Origin: Candidatus Accumulibacter sp. UBA704
GTDB lineage: Bacteria; Pseudomonadota; Gammaproteobacteria; Burkholderiales; Rhodocyclaceae
Length of the DNA: 10,459 nucleotides
Direction of reading: 5' to 3'
Assembly: GCA_002304785.1 (NCBI GenBank)
Contig: DBMG01000016.1
Coordinates: 223-10,681, forward strand
Positions 1-6,650 of this stretch are shown here, in pieces. Each line of letters starts with the position of its first letter. The first letter of the stretch is position 1. The position numbers and the translations under genes are program-made. The notes below the pieces were generated by a model that worked only from the letters and a program-made list of their open reading frames with translations, did not search any database and was not told the DNA's origin.

Positions 1-902
1 CGCAGCATAGCATCACGGTGCGCTTCGCCGACCCGCGCGACCCGGCGAGCTTCGCCCAGCTCATCGACGAGCGGACCAAGGGTCGGATCAAGATCCAGGA
101 GTTCAACAACGCCGTCCTCGGCGGCGAGAAGGACACGATCGAGCAGACCCAGTTCGGCGTGATCGACTTCAACCGGGTGTCGACCGCCCAGTTCAACAAC
201 GTCGTGCCGGAGACCCAGGTCTACGGCCTGCCCTTCCTGTTCCGCTCGGTCTCGCACATGCGCACCGTCGTCGACGGCCCGATCGGTGACGAGATCCTCG
301 CCGCCTTCGAGCCCAAGGGCCTGGTCGCGCTCGCCTATTACGACAGCGGCGCGCGCAGCTTCTACACCAAGAAGCCGATCGCCAAGCTCGCCGACATGAA
401 GGGCATGAAGATCCGCACCCCGCCGGCGTTTGCCTATCAGGCGTTCGTTGAAGCCGCGGGGGGCAATGCGCAGACCATCGCCTTCGCCGAACTGGTCATG
501 GCGATGAAGCAGGGCGTGGTCGATGGACAGGAAAACCCGATCGGCACGATCTACGACCTGAAGCTGTACGAAACGCAGAAGTACATGTCGATCCTCAACT
601 ACACCTACAGCTCGATGGTCCACGTGGTGAATAAGAAGAGCTGGGACAAGCTGACGCCGGAGCAGCAGAAGATTGTTGCCGAGGAATCGGCCGCGGCGGC
701 GAAGCAGGCGCGCAAGCTGCTGCGCGACAATGAGACGACGCAGTTGAAGGATCTGGAAACCAACAAGGGCATCGTCGTCGCGCGTCCGGACCTCGGCCCG
801 TGGAAGGCAGCCATGGGCCCGGCCTGGGAGAAGGTGAAGGCTCGTGTCGGAGCAGACAACTTCAAGCGCTTCATGGATATGGTGGAAAAGGCCGGAAAGT
901 GA
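1..902 (+). CDS. dctP: TRAP transporter substrate-binding protein DctP (5' end cut by window)
   Basis: Periplasmic solute-binding subunit of a TRAP transporter, which captures an organic or sugar acid and hands it to the DctQM membrane complex. The reading frame is open from the first full codon (position 3) with no start inside the window; the GTG at 18 is an internal valine. About 299 residues are visible and the signal peptide is missing. Family hallmarks: ERTKGRIKI near the N-terminus, LGGEKDTIEQTQFGVIDF, GLPFLF, and KGMKIRTP, whose arginine (codon near 414) matches the conserved carboxylate-binding Arg of DctP proteins, then VDGQENPIGTI. The stretch between the first beta strand (VRFAD) and ERTKGR looks about 8 residues shorter than in most relatives. 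The dctM and dctQ genes follow, so function as a TRAP binding protein is secure. The exact ligand cannot be read from sequence; a hexuronate or hexonate is inferred from the uxu genes nearby. Confidence 0.95.
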   Translation, partial: QHSITVRFADPRDPASFAQLIDERTKGRIKIQEFNNAVLGGEKDTIEQTQFGVIDFNRVSTAQFNNVVPETQVYGLPFLFRSVSHMRTVVDGPIGDEILAAFEPKGLVALAYYDSGARSFYTKKPIAKLADMKGMKIRTPPAFAYQAFVEAAGGNAQTIAFAELVMAMKQGVVDGQENPIGTIYDLKLYETQKYMSILNYTYSSMVHVVNKKSWDKLTPEQQKIVAEESAAAAKQARKLLRDNETTQLKDLETNKGIVVARPDLGPWKAAMGPAWEKVKARVGADNFKRFMDMVEKAGK

Positions 903-918
903 TCAGTCTATGAGACAC

Positions 919-950
919 GGCGGGACATCGGCTCGGTGTCCCGCCTTTTT
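919..950 (+). terminator. Intrinsic terminator/attenuator between dctP and dctM
   Basis: GGCGGGACA (919-927) pairs perfectly with TGTCCCGCC (937-945), and the inner bases can add a T-G, C-G and G-C pair to leave a GCT triloop. Five T follow directly (946-950). It begins 16 nt after the dctP stop. Since dctM and dctQ follow in the same direction and I see no clear promoter in 951-1016, it probably acts as a partial terminator that gives more binding protein than membrane subunits. Confidence 0.85.
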
Positions 951-1016
951 CATGCCTGCACCGAAGCGGGCAGCCCGGACTGACGCCCGTCGGGTCTCTC
1001 CTCTTGAGGTTCCTTC

Positions 1017-2306
1017 ATGCTGACGCTAGCCATTTTTTCCGTGTTGTTGATCCTGTTGATGATCGATGTGCCGATCGCCGTCGCCATCGGCTTTACCGCC
1101 GTCGCTTTCTTTGTCGCCCAGGGGCAGACGAGCTTCCTGGCCATGCTGCCGCAGCGCATGTACTTCGGGACGACCGGCTTTACCCTGTTGGCCATTCCGT
1201 TCTTCATCCTCGCCGGCAACCTGATGAACGTCGGCGGCACGACGCAACGCATCTTCCGCTTCGCCCGGGCATTGGTCGGTCATTTCAACGGCGGCTTGGG
1301 GCAGGTGAGCGTGATCTCGTCGATGATCTTCTCCGGCATGTCCGGTTCTGCCGTGGCGGATGCTGCGGGGCTCGGGCAGATCCAGCATCGCGCGATGGTC
1401 GACGCCGGTTATAAGCCGACGATCTCCGCAGCCATCGTGGCTGGCGCGTCGACGATCGGCCCGGTCATTCCGCCTTCGATTCCGTTCGTGCTCTACGGTG
1501 CGATTACCACTGTCTCCGTTGCGCGCCTGTTTCTTGCCGGGGCCGTCCCCGGAGTTGTCATGGGACTGGCCATGATGATCGCGATCTGGCTGATGGCCGG
1601 GCCGCGCGGCTTGCCGAAGGATCCGCGGGCCAATCTGCAGGAAATCGTGATCAGTTTCAAGGAAGCCTTCCTCCCCCTGATGGCGCCGGTGATCATCATC
1701 GGCGGGATCATGACCGGGTTTTTTACCCCGACCGAAGCCGCGGTTATCGCCAGCTTGTACGCTCTGGCGCTTGGTTTTTTCTACAGGGATCTGAAGGTGA
1801 GGGATCTCCCCGATATCCTGTTCGTATCCCTCAAGCAGACCTGCGGCCTGATGTTCATCATCGCTACGGCCAATTTCTTTGGCTGGTTTACTGTCTTCGA
1901 GCGTATTCCTGACGCGTTGATAACCCAGTTGTCGTCTCTCGGGGCTTCTGCGGCAGCGTTCATGTGGATTGTGATCGGTATCATTCTGGTCCTAGGCTGC
2001 TTCCTGGACGGAAACGCCATCTTCCTGATTACGCTGCCGATCTTCATGAAGATCTGCCCGTTGTTCGGCATTGACATGGTGAACTTCGGCGTGGTCATGA
2101 CCCTGCTGATCATGATCGGGAACCTGACGCCGCCAGTTGGCATGTGCCTTTTTGCCGTCGAGAGCTTCGCCCGGGTGGGGATATGGAATCTGGCGGTGGA
2201 ATGCCTGCCCTACCTGTTTGCGATTCTGGCGGTGACGATTCTTTGTGCTTTCGTTCCAGAAATCGCACTGTGGTTGCCGAACTACGTCATGGGCCCGGGT
2301 TCGTGA
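1017..2306 (+). CDS. dctM: TRAP transporter large permease subunit DctM
   Basis: Large inner-membrane subunit of the TRAP transporter; it forms the ion-coupled translocation path together with DctQ and DctP. The 429-residue length is normal for the family, and the protein is hydrophobic throughout, consistent with about 12 membrane segments. Clear DctM signatures are GMSGSAVADAAGLG (about 107-120), IGPVIPPSIP (about 147-156), FTPTEAA (about 236-242) and NLTPPVGMCLF near the C-terminus. The ATG at 1017 is chosen because GAGG (1006-1009) sits 7 nt upstream and the protein begins at the expected first helix. It lies 114 nt after dctP, beyond a terminator hairpin, and 22 nt before dctQ. The order P-M-Q is less usual than P-Q-M. 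Some TRAP systems fuse Q to M; here they are separate. Confidence 0.95.
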   Translation: MLTLAIFSVLLILLMIDVPIAVAIGFTAVAFFVAQGQTSFLAMLPQRMYFGTTGFTLLAIPFFILAGNLMNVGGTTQRIFRFARALVGHFNGGLGQVSVISSMIFSGMSGSAVADAAGLGQIQHRAMVDAGYKPTISAAIVAGASTIGPVIPPSIPFVLYGAITTVSVARLFLAGAVPGVVMGLAMMIAIWLMAGPRGLPKDPRANLQEIVISFKEAFLPLMAPVIIIGGIMTGFFTPTEAAVIASLYALALGFFYRDLKVRDLPDILFVSLKQTCGLMFIIATANFFGWFTVFERIPDALITQLSSLGASAAAFMWIVIGIILVLGCFLDGNAIFLITLPIFMKICPLFGIDMVNFGVVMTLLIMIGNLTPPVGMCLFAVESFARVGIWNLAVECLPYLFAILAVTILCAFVPEIALWLPNYVMGPGS

Positions 2307-2328
2307 CCGACAAGATGAGGTTGATGCC

Positions 2329-2868
2329 ATGAAAAATACTCTCTTTGCTTTCCTGAATCATATCGACCGGATCTTGGTGGCTATCCTGAAATGGATATGC
2401 ATCGGGCTATTCGTTGCCATTACGATCATCCTGTCACTCAATGTTTTTGTCCGCTTCGTGCCGATCATGTCGATGCACTGGTTCGATGAAATTCTCGAAT
2501 TGCTCTACGGCGCGCTTATTTTCTACGGTGCGGCGGCTGTCTGGGTGACCCACAGCCATTTCAGCGTCGGCGACTGGATTTCCAAACACCTCAAGAGCGT
2601 ACGCGCGCGCTTCGGCTACCGGCTGATCGTCGAATGCTTTTCGCTGGTGTTCATTGCCGTGTTCTTCTGGTACGCGCTGGACCTCTTTCTCAAGACGGAG
2701 GAGCAGACCACGGCGTTTGCCATGTCGAAGAAATGGTTGTATGCCTGCATGCCGATTACGGGCGGTTTGATGGTCCTCTACAGCCTCAAGAACATGTATC
2801 TTGAATTGCTCAAGATCGTGAACCCGGAGCTCAATATCGACGCCGGGCAGGAAGACCTCAATCACTGA
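2329..2868 (+). CDS. dctQ: TRAP transporter small permease subunit DctQ
   Basis: Small inner-membrane subunit of the TRAP transporter. The 179-residue protein has four predicted hydrophobic segments (about 16-42, 53-75, 95-121 and 134-155), as expected for DctQ. The MHWFDEILELLYGALIFYGA stretch at the start of helix 2 carries the conserved Trp-Glu pattern of the family. The frame is open further upstream to 2245, but ATG 2329 is preferred: GAGG (2317-2320) lies 8 nt before it, and upstream starts would overlap dctM and add a non-hydrophobic, unconserved leader. It follows dctM by 22 nt and is the last gene of the transporter operon, with a strong hairpin beginning 23 nt after the stop. DctQ proteins diverge rapidly, so the assignment rests on topology, the Trp-Glu motif and position. 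Confidence 0.92.
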   Translation: MKNTLFAFLNHIDRILVAILKWICIGLFVAITIILSLNVFVRFVPIMSMHWFDEILELLYGALIFYGAAAVWVTHSHFSVGDWISKHLKSVRARFGYRLIVECFSLVFIAVFFWYALDLFLKTEEQTTAFAMSKKWLYACMPITGGLMVLYSLKNMYLELLKIVNPELNIDAGQEDLNH

Positions 2869-2890
2869 CGCTTGCCTGCTACCCGGAAAA

Positions 2891-2919
2891 GCAGAAAGGG
2901 GCGCAATGCCCCTTTCTGC
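2891..2919. terminator. Bidirectional terminator between convergent dctQ and galM
   Basis: A perfect 12-bp inverted repeat, GCAGAAAGGGGC (2891-2902) and GCCCCTTTCTGC (2908-2919), with a 5-nt GCAAT loop. Read on the - strand it is followed by TTTTCC, a good terminator tail for galM, which stops at 2942. On the + strand the tail is weaker (only the TTT inside the stem), but the stem lies 23 nt after the dctQ stop and probably serves both operons. Confidence 0.85.
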
Positions 2920-2941
2920 GTCCGGCGGCAACGGCTGGTAC

Positions 2942-4156
2942 TTATTTCTTCATGGCCTTGTCGGTGGAGAATTTGTACACGATCTTGCCGCTGTACCATT
3001 CGCCGGGATTGATTTCGGTGGTCGGGAACCCGGAATGGTTGGGCGAATCCGGGAAGCGGGACGGTTCAAGACAGAATCCGCTGCGGAACGGGTAGACGGT
3101 CGATCCCTTGCCGACGTCACGCGGCGCCTTGCCTTCCAGGAAATTGCCGGAGTAAACCTGGATCCCGGGTTCGGTCGACCAGACTTCCATGACGCGACCG
3201 GACTTCGGATCCATGATGCGTGCGTTGAACGCCAGAGTGTCCGGCTGCTTCATGCTCAGGACGAAGTGATTGTCGTAACCGTTGCCGGCCTTGAGCAGGT
3301 CGTAGTCGGCCTTGATGTCCTTGCCGAGGGCCTTGGGCTTGCGGAAATCCATCGGGGTGCCGGTTACGTCGCGGAAATTGCCGTTGGGAACCAGAGCCGG
3401 CGAGACTTCCAGCACCTTGTCGGCCGGGACGGTGAGGATGTGATCCTCGATCGACGAACCCAGATTGCCGGAGAGATTGAAGAACGTGTGCCCGGTGAAA
3501 TTGGCCACCGTCTTCTTGTTGGTGGCCACGGCGTCGTAGCTGATCACGAACTCATTGTTGTCGGTCACCGAATATACGACCTTGACCGGCAGGTCGCCCG
3601 GGAACCCTTCCTCACCATCCTTGAACAGGATGGTCATCTGCACGGCGCTTTCAGACAGTTGCTTGGCATCGAAGACAATGAACCGCGAGCCTTTCTTGCC
3701 GCCGTGGAGAGTGTTCTGGCGCGGCGGCGCAGGGGGTGTGGACAGGTCGTTGATGGCCAGCTTGTACTCGACGCCGTCGAGCTTGAAGGCGCCGTTGGCG
3801 ATACGGTTGGCATAGCGGCCGATGAAGGCGCCCATCGAGCCCTGGCCACCCATCACCTGGTCGATGGTTTCATAGCCTTGCGCGATGTCGCCGAGTTTGC
3901 CGTTGCGATCCGGCACCAGGATCTGTTCGACGCGGGCGCCGTAGTTGGTGATCTTGACGACCATGCCTTTCTTGTTCTTGATCGTATAGAGGTCGACTTT
4001 CTTGCCGTCGACTTCCTTTTGGAAGTTTGCGGCCTTCAGTTCGACAAAGGCCGGTTGCGCTGATCCCGCGGCTTTCGTCGCGCCGAGGACGAGGTGTGGA
4101 GCGAACAACAATGCGCTGGCCGCGCACAGGCTGAATATGGCGGTTGCTTTTCTCAT
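2942..4156 (-). CDS. galM: Secreted aldose 1-epimerase (galactose mutarotase family)
   Basis: Interconverts alpha and beta anomers of aldoses, and possibly uronates. At 404 residues it is longer than cytoplasmic GalM (about 340-350) because of a Sec signal peptide: MRK, then a hydrophobic core, then a likely cleavage after LGA (about residue 26). A periplasmic location is therefore expected. Family motifs: NYGARVEQILVPD (71-83), GRYANRI (113-119), NTLHGG with H151, GHTFFNLSG with H223, NGYDNHF with D295, and CLEPSRFPDSPNH with E364. By comparison with known mutarotases, H151, H223, D295 and E364 fit the substrate-binding and catalytic His/His/Asp/Glu set. The frame extends 14 codons upstream, but ATG 4156 is chosen because an AGGAGA site lies 6 nt before it and the signal peptide starts exactly there. 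It is convergent with the TRAP operon and is transcribed in the same direction as the regulator gene, but appears to have its own promoter. Confidence 0.93.
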   Translation of the reverse strand: MRKATAIFSLCAASALLFAPHLVLGATKAAGSAQPAFVELKAANFQKEVDGKKVDLYTIKNKKGMVVKITNYGARVEQILVPDRNGKLGDIAQGYETIDQVMGGQGSMGAFIGRYANRIANGAFKLDGVEYKLAINDLSTPPAPPRQNTLHGGKKGSRFIVFDAKQLSESAVQMTILFKDGEEGFPGDLPVKVVYSVTDNNEFVISYDAVATNKKTVANFTGHTFFNLSGNLGSSIEDHILTVPADKVLEVSPALVPNGNFRDVTGTPMDFRKPKALGKDIKADYDLLKAGNGYDNHFVLSMKQPDTLAFNARIMDPKSGRVMEVWSTEPGIQVYSGNFLEGKAPRDVGKGSTVYPFRSGFCLEPSRFPDSPNHSGFPTTEINPGEWYSGKIVYKFSTDKAMKK

Positions 4157-4189
4157 GCTTGCTCTCCTGAAAATGTTATGAAGTCGGTT

Positions 4190-4200
4190 TTGTGACACAA
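4190..4200. promoter_or_regulatory. Short palindrome in the galM leader
   Basis: TTGTG-A-CACAA is a perfect 11-base palindrome 34 nt upstream of the galM start. It directly abuts the larger inverted repeat at 4201-4221, and the predicted galM transcript would contain it. It may be part of a composite operator. No protein can be assigned; 5-bp arms alone are weak evidence. Confidence 0.3.
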
Positions 4201-4221
4201 TTGGTCAGGCCACTCGACCAA
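4201..4221. promoter_or_regulatory. Candidate operator over the galM start point
   Basis: Perfect 6-bp inverted repeat TTGGTC-N9-GACCAA. On the - strand it begins 4 nt after the TATAAT box of the predicted galM promoter, so a bound protein would cover the transcription start, which implies repression. The TTGGT/ACCAA half-sites match those used by FadR-family GntR regulators such as UxuR/ExuR and PdhR, and the adjacent gntR gene is of that family. The 9-nt spacer is wider than the usual TGGT-N3-ACCA; a tighter reading, TGGT-CAG-GCCA (4202-4212), has one mismatch to it. Confidence 0.45.
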
Positions 4222-4224
4222 ACA

Positions 4225-4253
4225 ATTATATGCCCGGTGAATCGCATGTGCAA
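4225..4253 (-). promoter_or_regulatory. Predicted sigma70 promoter of galM
   Basis: On the - strand, TTGCAC (4253-4248) as a weak -35 box, a 17-nt spacer and a perfect TATAAT -10 box (4230-4225). The expected start point is near 4218, which leaves a leader of about 60 nt before the galM ATG. The local AT-rich patch stands out from the GC-rich surroundings. Confidence 0.6.
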
Positions 4254-4262
4254 AGATTCGCG

Positions 4263-4293
4263 CTATCGGATCGCCGTGATGGCGTTCCGATAG
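4263..4293. other. 31-nt imperfect palindrome between gntR and galM
   Basis: CTATCGGA (4263-4270) pairs with TCCGATAG (4286-4293); inside it, after one T-T mismatch, CGCC (4272-4275) pairs with GGCG (4281-4284) around a GTGAT loop. It begins 22 nt beyond the gntR stop codon (read on the - strand) and ends 9 nt before the galM -35 box. It could end the gntR transcript, although no T-run follows on the - strand, or be a protein-binding site upstream of the galM promoter. Confidence 0.5.
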
Positions 4294-4315
4294 GGAGAGA
4301 GTGCTTTGCTGGGGG

Positions 4316-5026
4316 CTATTCGGCGACGAAATGTTCCGGGTAGCGCTCGGCAATCAGGGGCAGGGAGGTGAGAAGGGCGCGCAGGTGCTGTTCCATGCGC
4401 TGGGCCGCCAGGTCGGCGTTGCCGGCCTCGATGGCGTCGACGACCTGGGCGTGCTCATCGGTCAACTGAGGCATCGGCGTGGCGGAGTCGAAGGTGAGAA
4501 AGCGTACGCGGTTCATCTGCGCCTTGATGCTCTCGGTGACCCGCCACATGTACTCGCGCCCGGCGTGCAGGGCGAGAGTCCGGTGGAATTCCTCGTCCAG
4601 CAACAGGAAAGCTTGGTTATCGCCGTGCTTGACCTTTCTTTGCTCGGCGATGAGGGAGCGGAGTGTCTTGATCAGCGCGGCGTCGTGTTTTTCAGCGACT
4701 TCGCGCACGATCGAAACTTCGATCACCTCGCGCAGATGGCGTGCGTCGAGAACTTCCTTGACGGAAATTTTGCGGATGTAGGTTCCGCGCTGGGGAAGCA
4801 CCTCGATGAGCCGCTCCTCGCCGAGCTTGATGAACGCTTCCCGAACCGGTTGCCGGCTGATGGCGAACTTCTTGCTCATCTCGATTTCGGAAATCGCCTG
4901 GCCGGGAACGAGTTCGCCGCGGATGATGGCGGCACGCAGGATGCGGTGCAGCTGAGCGCCGATGGAAAGGGATTCCTGCGGTCGAAAGCTTGCTGCGTTC
5001 AGGGTGTCGCCGGTATCAATTTCCAT
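4316..5026 (-). CDS. GntR-family transcriptional regulator, FadR subfamily (FCD domain)
   Basis: DNA-binding regulator, probably a repressor relieved by a sugar-acid intermediate. The 236-residue protein has an N-terminal winged helix (about 22-87) with the typical SEIEMSKKFAISRQPVREA recognition region and the RGTYIRKIS wing, followed by an all-helical FCD ligand domain (about 92-220). D144, H148, H192 and H214 occupy the positions of the FCD metal/ligand site (LDEEFH, DEHAQ, MEQHLRA). The ATG at 5026 gives the usual N-terminal arm; the Shine-Dalgarno site before it is poor. The gene is divergent from uxuB across 120 nt, a layout typical of a local regulator of the operon. UxuR, ExuR, LldR and PdhR are in the same family; by context this is likely a uronate/aldonate regulator, but orthology to UxuR is not proven. 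Confidence 0.93.
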   Translation of the reverse strand: MEIDTGDTLNAASFRPQESLSIGAQLHRILRAAIIRGELVPGQAISEIEMSKKFAISRQPVREAFIKLGEERLIEVLPQRGTYIRKISVKEVLDARHLREVIEVSIVREVAEKHDAALIKTLRSLIAEQRKVKHGDNQAFLLLDEEFHRTLALHAGREYMWRVTESIKAQMNRVRFLTFDSATPMPQLTDEHAQVVDAIEAGNADLAAQRMEQHLRALLTSLPLIAERYPEHFVAE

Positions 5027-5059
5027 CAGTCTATTCTACTTTGAAAACTCGGCGGCCAG

Positions 5060-5070
5060 TCGGTGCCCGA
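5060..5070. promoter_or_regulatory. Symmetric 11-base site in the gntR-uxuB gap
   Basis: TCGG-TGC-CCGA, with an outer A and T keeping the symmetry (5058 and 5072). Arm length and the 3-nt spacer resemble GntR-family operators (TNGT-N3-ACNA), but two of the six key bases differ. It lies downstream of the predicted gntR promoter and so could be an autoregulatory site. Weak on its own. Confidence 0.25.
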
Positions 5071-5081
5071 GTACGTCTGAA

Positions 5082-5110
5082 ATACTACTATACAAGTATA
5101 CATTTTTCAA
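5082..5110 (-). promoter_or_regulatory. Predicted promoter of the gntR regulator gene
   Basis: On the - strand, TTGAAA (5110-5105), a 17-nt spacer and TAGTAT (5087-5082). The leader to the gntR ATG at 5026 would be about 50 nt. The TATAC/GTATA palindrome lies inside the spacer, which would make the gene self-regulated if the product binds there. I could not find a convincing -35/-10 pair for uxuB on the + strand, although its promoter is expected in the same AT-rich stretch. Confidence 0.4.
5089..5103. promoter_or_regulatory. Candidate operator in the divergent gntR-uxuB control region
   Basis: TATAC-AA-GTATA (5089-5100) is a perfect inverted repeat that overlaps a second, AnGTATACnT symmetric core (5094-5103). 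GTATAC cores resemble operators of some FadR/VanR-type GntR proteins. It sits in the most AT-rich part of the gap, within the predicted gntR promoter and about 45 nt upstream of the uxuB ATG, where it could control both directions. Confidence 0.45.
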
Positions 5111-5146
5111 TTAGAGTAATGCTGTCCTTATCAGCGGAGGTTAAAA

Positions 5147-6610
5147 ATGCGTTTGAATGAAAAGAATCTGTCGCAGCTGCCGGCCACTATCCAGCGACCC
5201 GCTTACGATCGCAGCAAGGTGCTTCCCTCTATCGTTCATCTGGGCATTGGAGCCTTTCACCGGGCGCACCAGGCAATGTTCACGGATGTCGTCCTGGCTT
5301 CCGGCGACCTCGGCTGGGGAATCGTCGGCGCCGGTGTCATCTCGGCCGACATGAAGAACGCGCTGCTGCCGCAGGATTGTCTCTACGCGCTCGCGGAGAT
5401 GGGCGCGGACTCCGAGAAAGTGAAGGTGATCGGATCGATCGTCGACGTCCTTGGCGGACCGGAGGACGCGGACAAGTTGCTGGCGCGCATGAGCGATATC
5501 GCGACACGCATCGTCAGCATCACGGTGACCGAAAAGGGTTACTACCTAGATCCGGCTACCGGCAAGCTGTTGATGCAGGCGCCGGCCATTGCCGCCGACC
5601 TTGCGTCGCCGGCCCAGCCCAAGACGATCCTCGGCCTGATCGTGCAGGCCCTGAAGAATCGCAAGGCAGCGGGCATTCCGCCGTTTACCGTCCTAAGTTG
5701 CGACAACCTGCCGAACAACGGCAAATTGGCCAAGGCCGCGGTACTTGCCTTTGCCCGCGAGATCGATGCCGACCTGGCGGTTTGGGTCGAGGCTAATGTC
5801 TGTTTCCCGTGCACGATGGTTGACCGCATCACGCCGGCGACCACCGACGCGGATCGCGTGCACGTGAATGGGGTGACCGGTTTGGAAGACGCGTGGCCGG
5901 TCGTCACCGAGGAGTTCGTGCAATGGGTCATCGAGGATCAATTCACGATGGGACGCCCGGACTGGAGCATCGGCGGGGCGATCTTCTCGGATGAAATCGA
6001 ATGTTGGGAAAACATGAAGCTGCGCTGCCTCAACGGCGCGCATTCGACGCTTTCCTACCTGGGCCAGTTGACCGGCCGTGAAACGGTTGCCGATGCAATG
6101 CAGTTGCCACTGATTACCGGCATCCTCGACCCGCTGTGGGTGGAAATCCGCGAGGTCCTGCACGCGCCCAAGGGCGTCAATACGGCGGATTACGTGGAAA
6201 GCCTGAAGAAACGCTTCCGCAACCCGGCGCTCAAGCACCGTACCGCGCAAATCGCCTCGGACGGCTCTCAAAAACTGCCGCAGCGCCTGCTTGCGCCGCT
6301 ACGCGACCGCATCGCCAAAGGATTGTCCTCGCCGGCGATTGCCACGGCGATTGCCGCTTGGATGCACTTCGCGGTGAAGACGGCGCACATTCCGGGAGGT
6401 GCGCTCAACGATCCGATGTCGGCCGAAATCCTGGCGCAGGCCGGCAAGAACGTCGAACCGTCGGCGATCGTCGACAGCCTGTTGTCCCTCGAGAAAATCT
6501 TTGGCAAGGACTTGCCGGCCAACGCCGCTTTCCGCGCCGAACTTCTGGGCAAGTTCGTCGAGCTCGCCAAGAATCCCGCCGTCGCGACGGCTCAACAAAT
6601 CAAGGCCTGA
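5147..6610 (+). CDS. uxuB: D-mannonate oxidoreductase (fructuronate reductase)
   Basis: Reduces D-fructuronate to D-mannonate with NADH in the hexuronate pathway. The 487-residue length equals that of E. coli UxuB (about 486), and the domain order is that of the polyol-specific long-chain dehydrogenases: an N-terminal Rossmann domain with HLGIGAFHRAHQA (31-43), VTEKGYYLD (127-135) and SCDNLPNNG (184-192), the family signature CFPCTMVDRITPAT (219-232), then the helical C-terminal domain with MKLRCLNGAHS, where K291, N296 and H299 match the catalytic Lys-Asn-His set. The ATG at 5147 has GGAGG (5136-5140) 6 nt upstream. It is the first gene of the operon, 40 nt before uxuA, and divergent from the GntR gene. 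Mannitol or tagaturonate dehydrogenase are alternatives within the family, but the neighbouring mannonate dehydratase strongly favours UxuB. Confidence 0.92.
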   Translation: MRLNEKNLSQLPATIQRPAYDRSKVLPSIVHLGIGAFHRAHQAMFTDVVLASGDLGWGIVGAGVISADMKNALLPQDCLYALAEMGADSEKVKVIGSIVDVLGGPEDADKLLARMSDIATRIVSITVTEKGYYLDPATGKLLMQAPAIAADLASPAQPKTILGLIVQALKNRKAAGIPPFTVLSCDNLPNNGKLAKAAVLAFAREIDADLAVWVEANVCFPCTMVDRITPATTDADRVHVNGVTGLEDAWPVVTEEFVQWVIEDQFTMGRPDWSIGGAIFSDEIECWENMKLRCLNGAHSTLSYLGQLTGRETVADAMQLPLITGILDPLWVEIREVLHAPKGVNTADYVESLKKRFRNPALKHRTAQIASDGSQKLPQRLLAPLRDRIAKGLSSPAIATAIAAWMHFAVKTAHIPGGALNDPMSAEILAQAGKNVEPSAIVDSLLSLEKIFGKDLPANAAFRAELLGKFVELAKNPAVATAQQIKA

Positions 6611-6650
6611 AACGCCTCTTTATTTGCAACGATAGCAGGAGACCTAGAAA

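Noticed and set aside
903..1016. Possible small gene between dctP and dctM
   Set aside because: The space is taken up by the terminator hairpin and the dctM ribosome site, and no short frame with its own ribosome site was seen.
2245..2328. N-terminal extension of dctQ
   Set aside because: It would overlap the end of dctM in another frame and has no ribosome site; ATG 2329 has one and starts at the expected helix.
2906..4063. 385-codon open frame on the + strand opposite galM
   Set aside because: It is antisense to a gene with an intact active site, signal peptide and ribosome site; its translation resembles no family and the length is explained by codon bias in GC-rich DNA.
4191..4206. CRP-like site TGTGA in the galM leader
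   Set aside because: Only one half-site is present; the second half at the required spacing (TCACA) is absent.
4301..5044. 247-codon open frame on the + strand opposite the GntR gene
   Set aside because: Antisense shadow of a well-recognised regulator; no ribosome site or family resemblance.
5063..5120. A sigma70 promoter for uxuB on the + strand
   Set aside because: TATACA, TACTAT and TAGAGT candidates for -10 all lack an acceptable -35 box at 16-18 nt, so no specific promoter is claimed.
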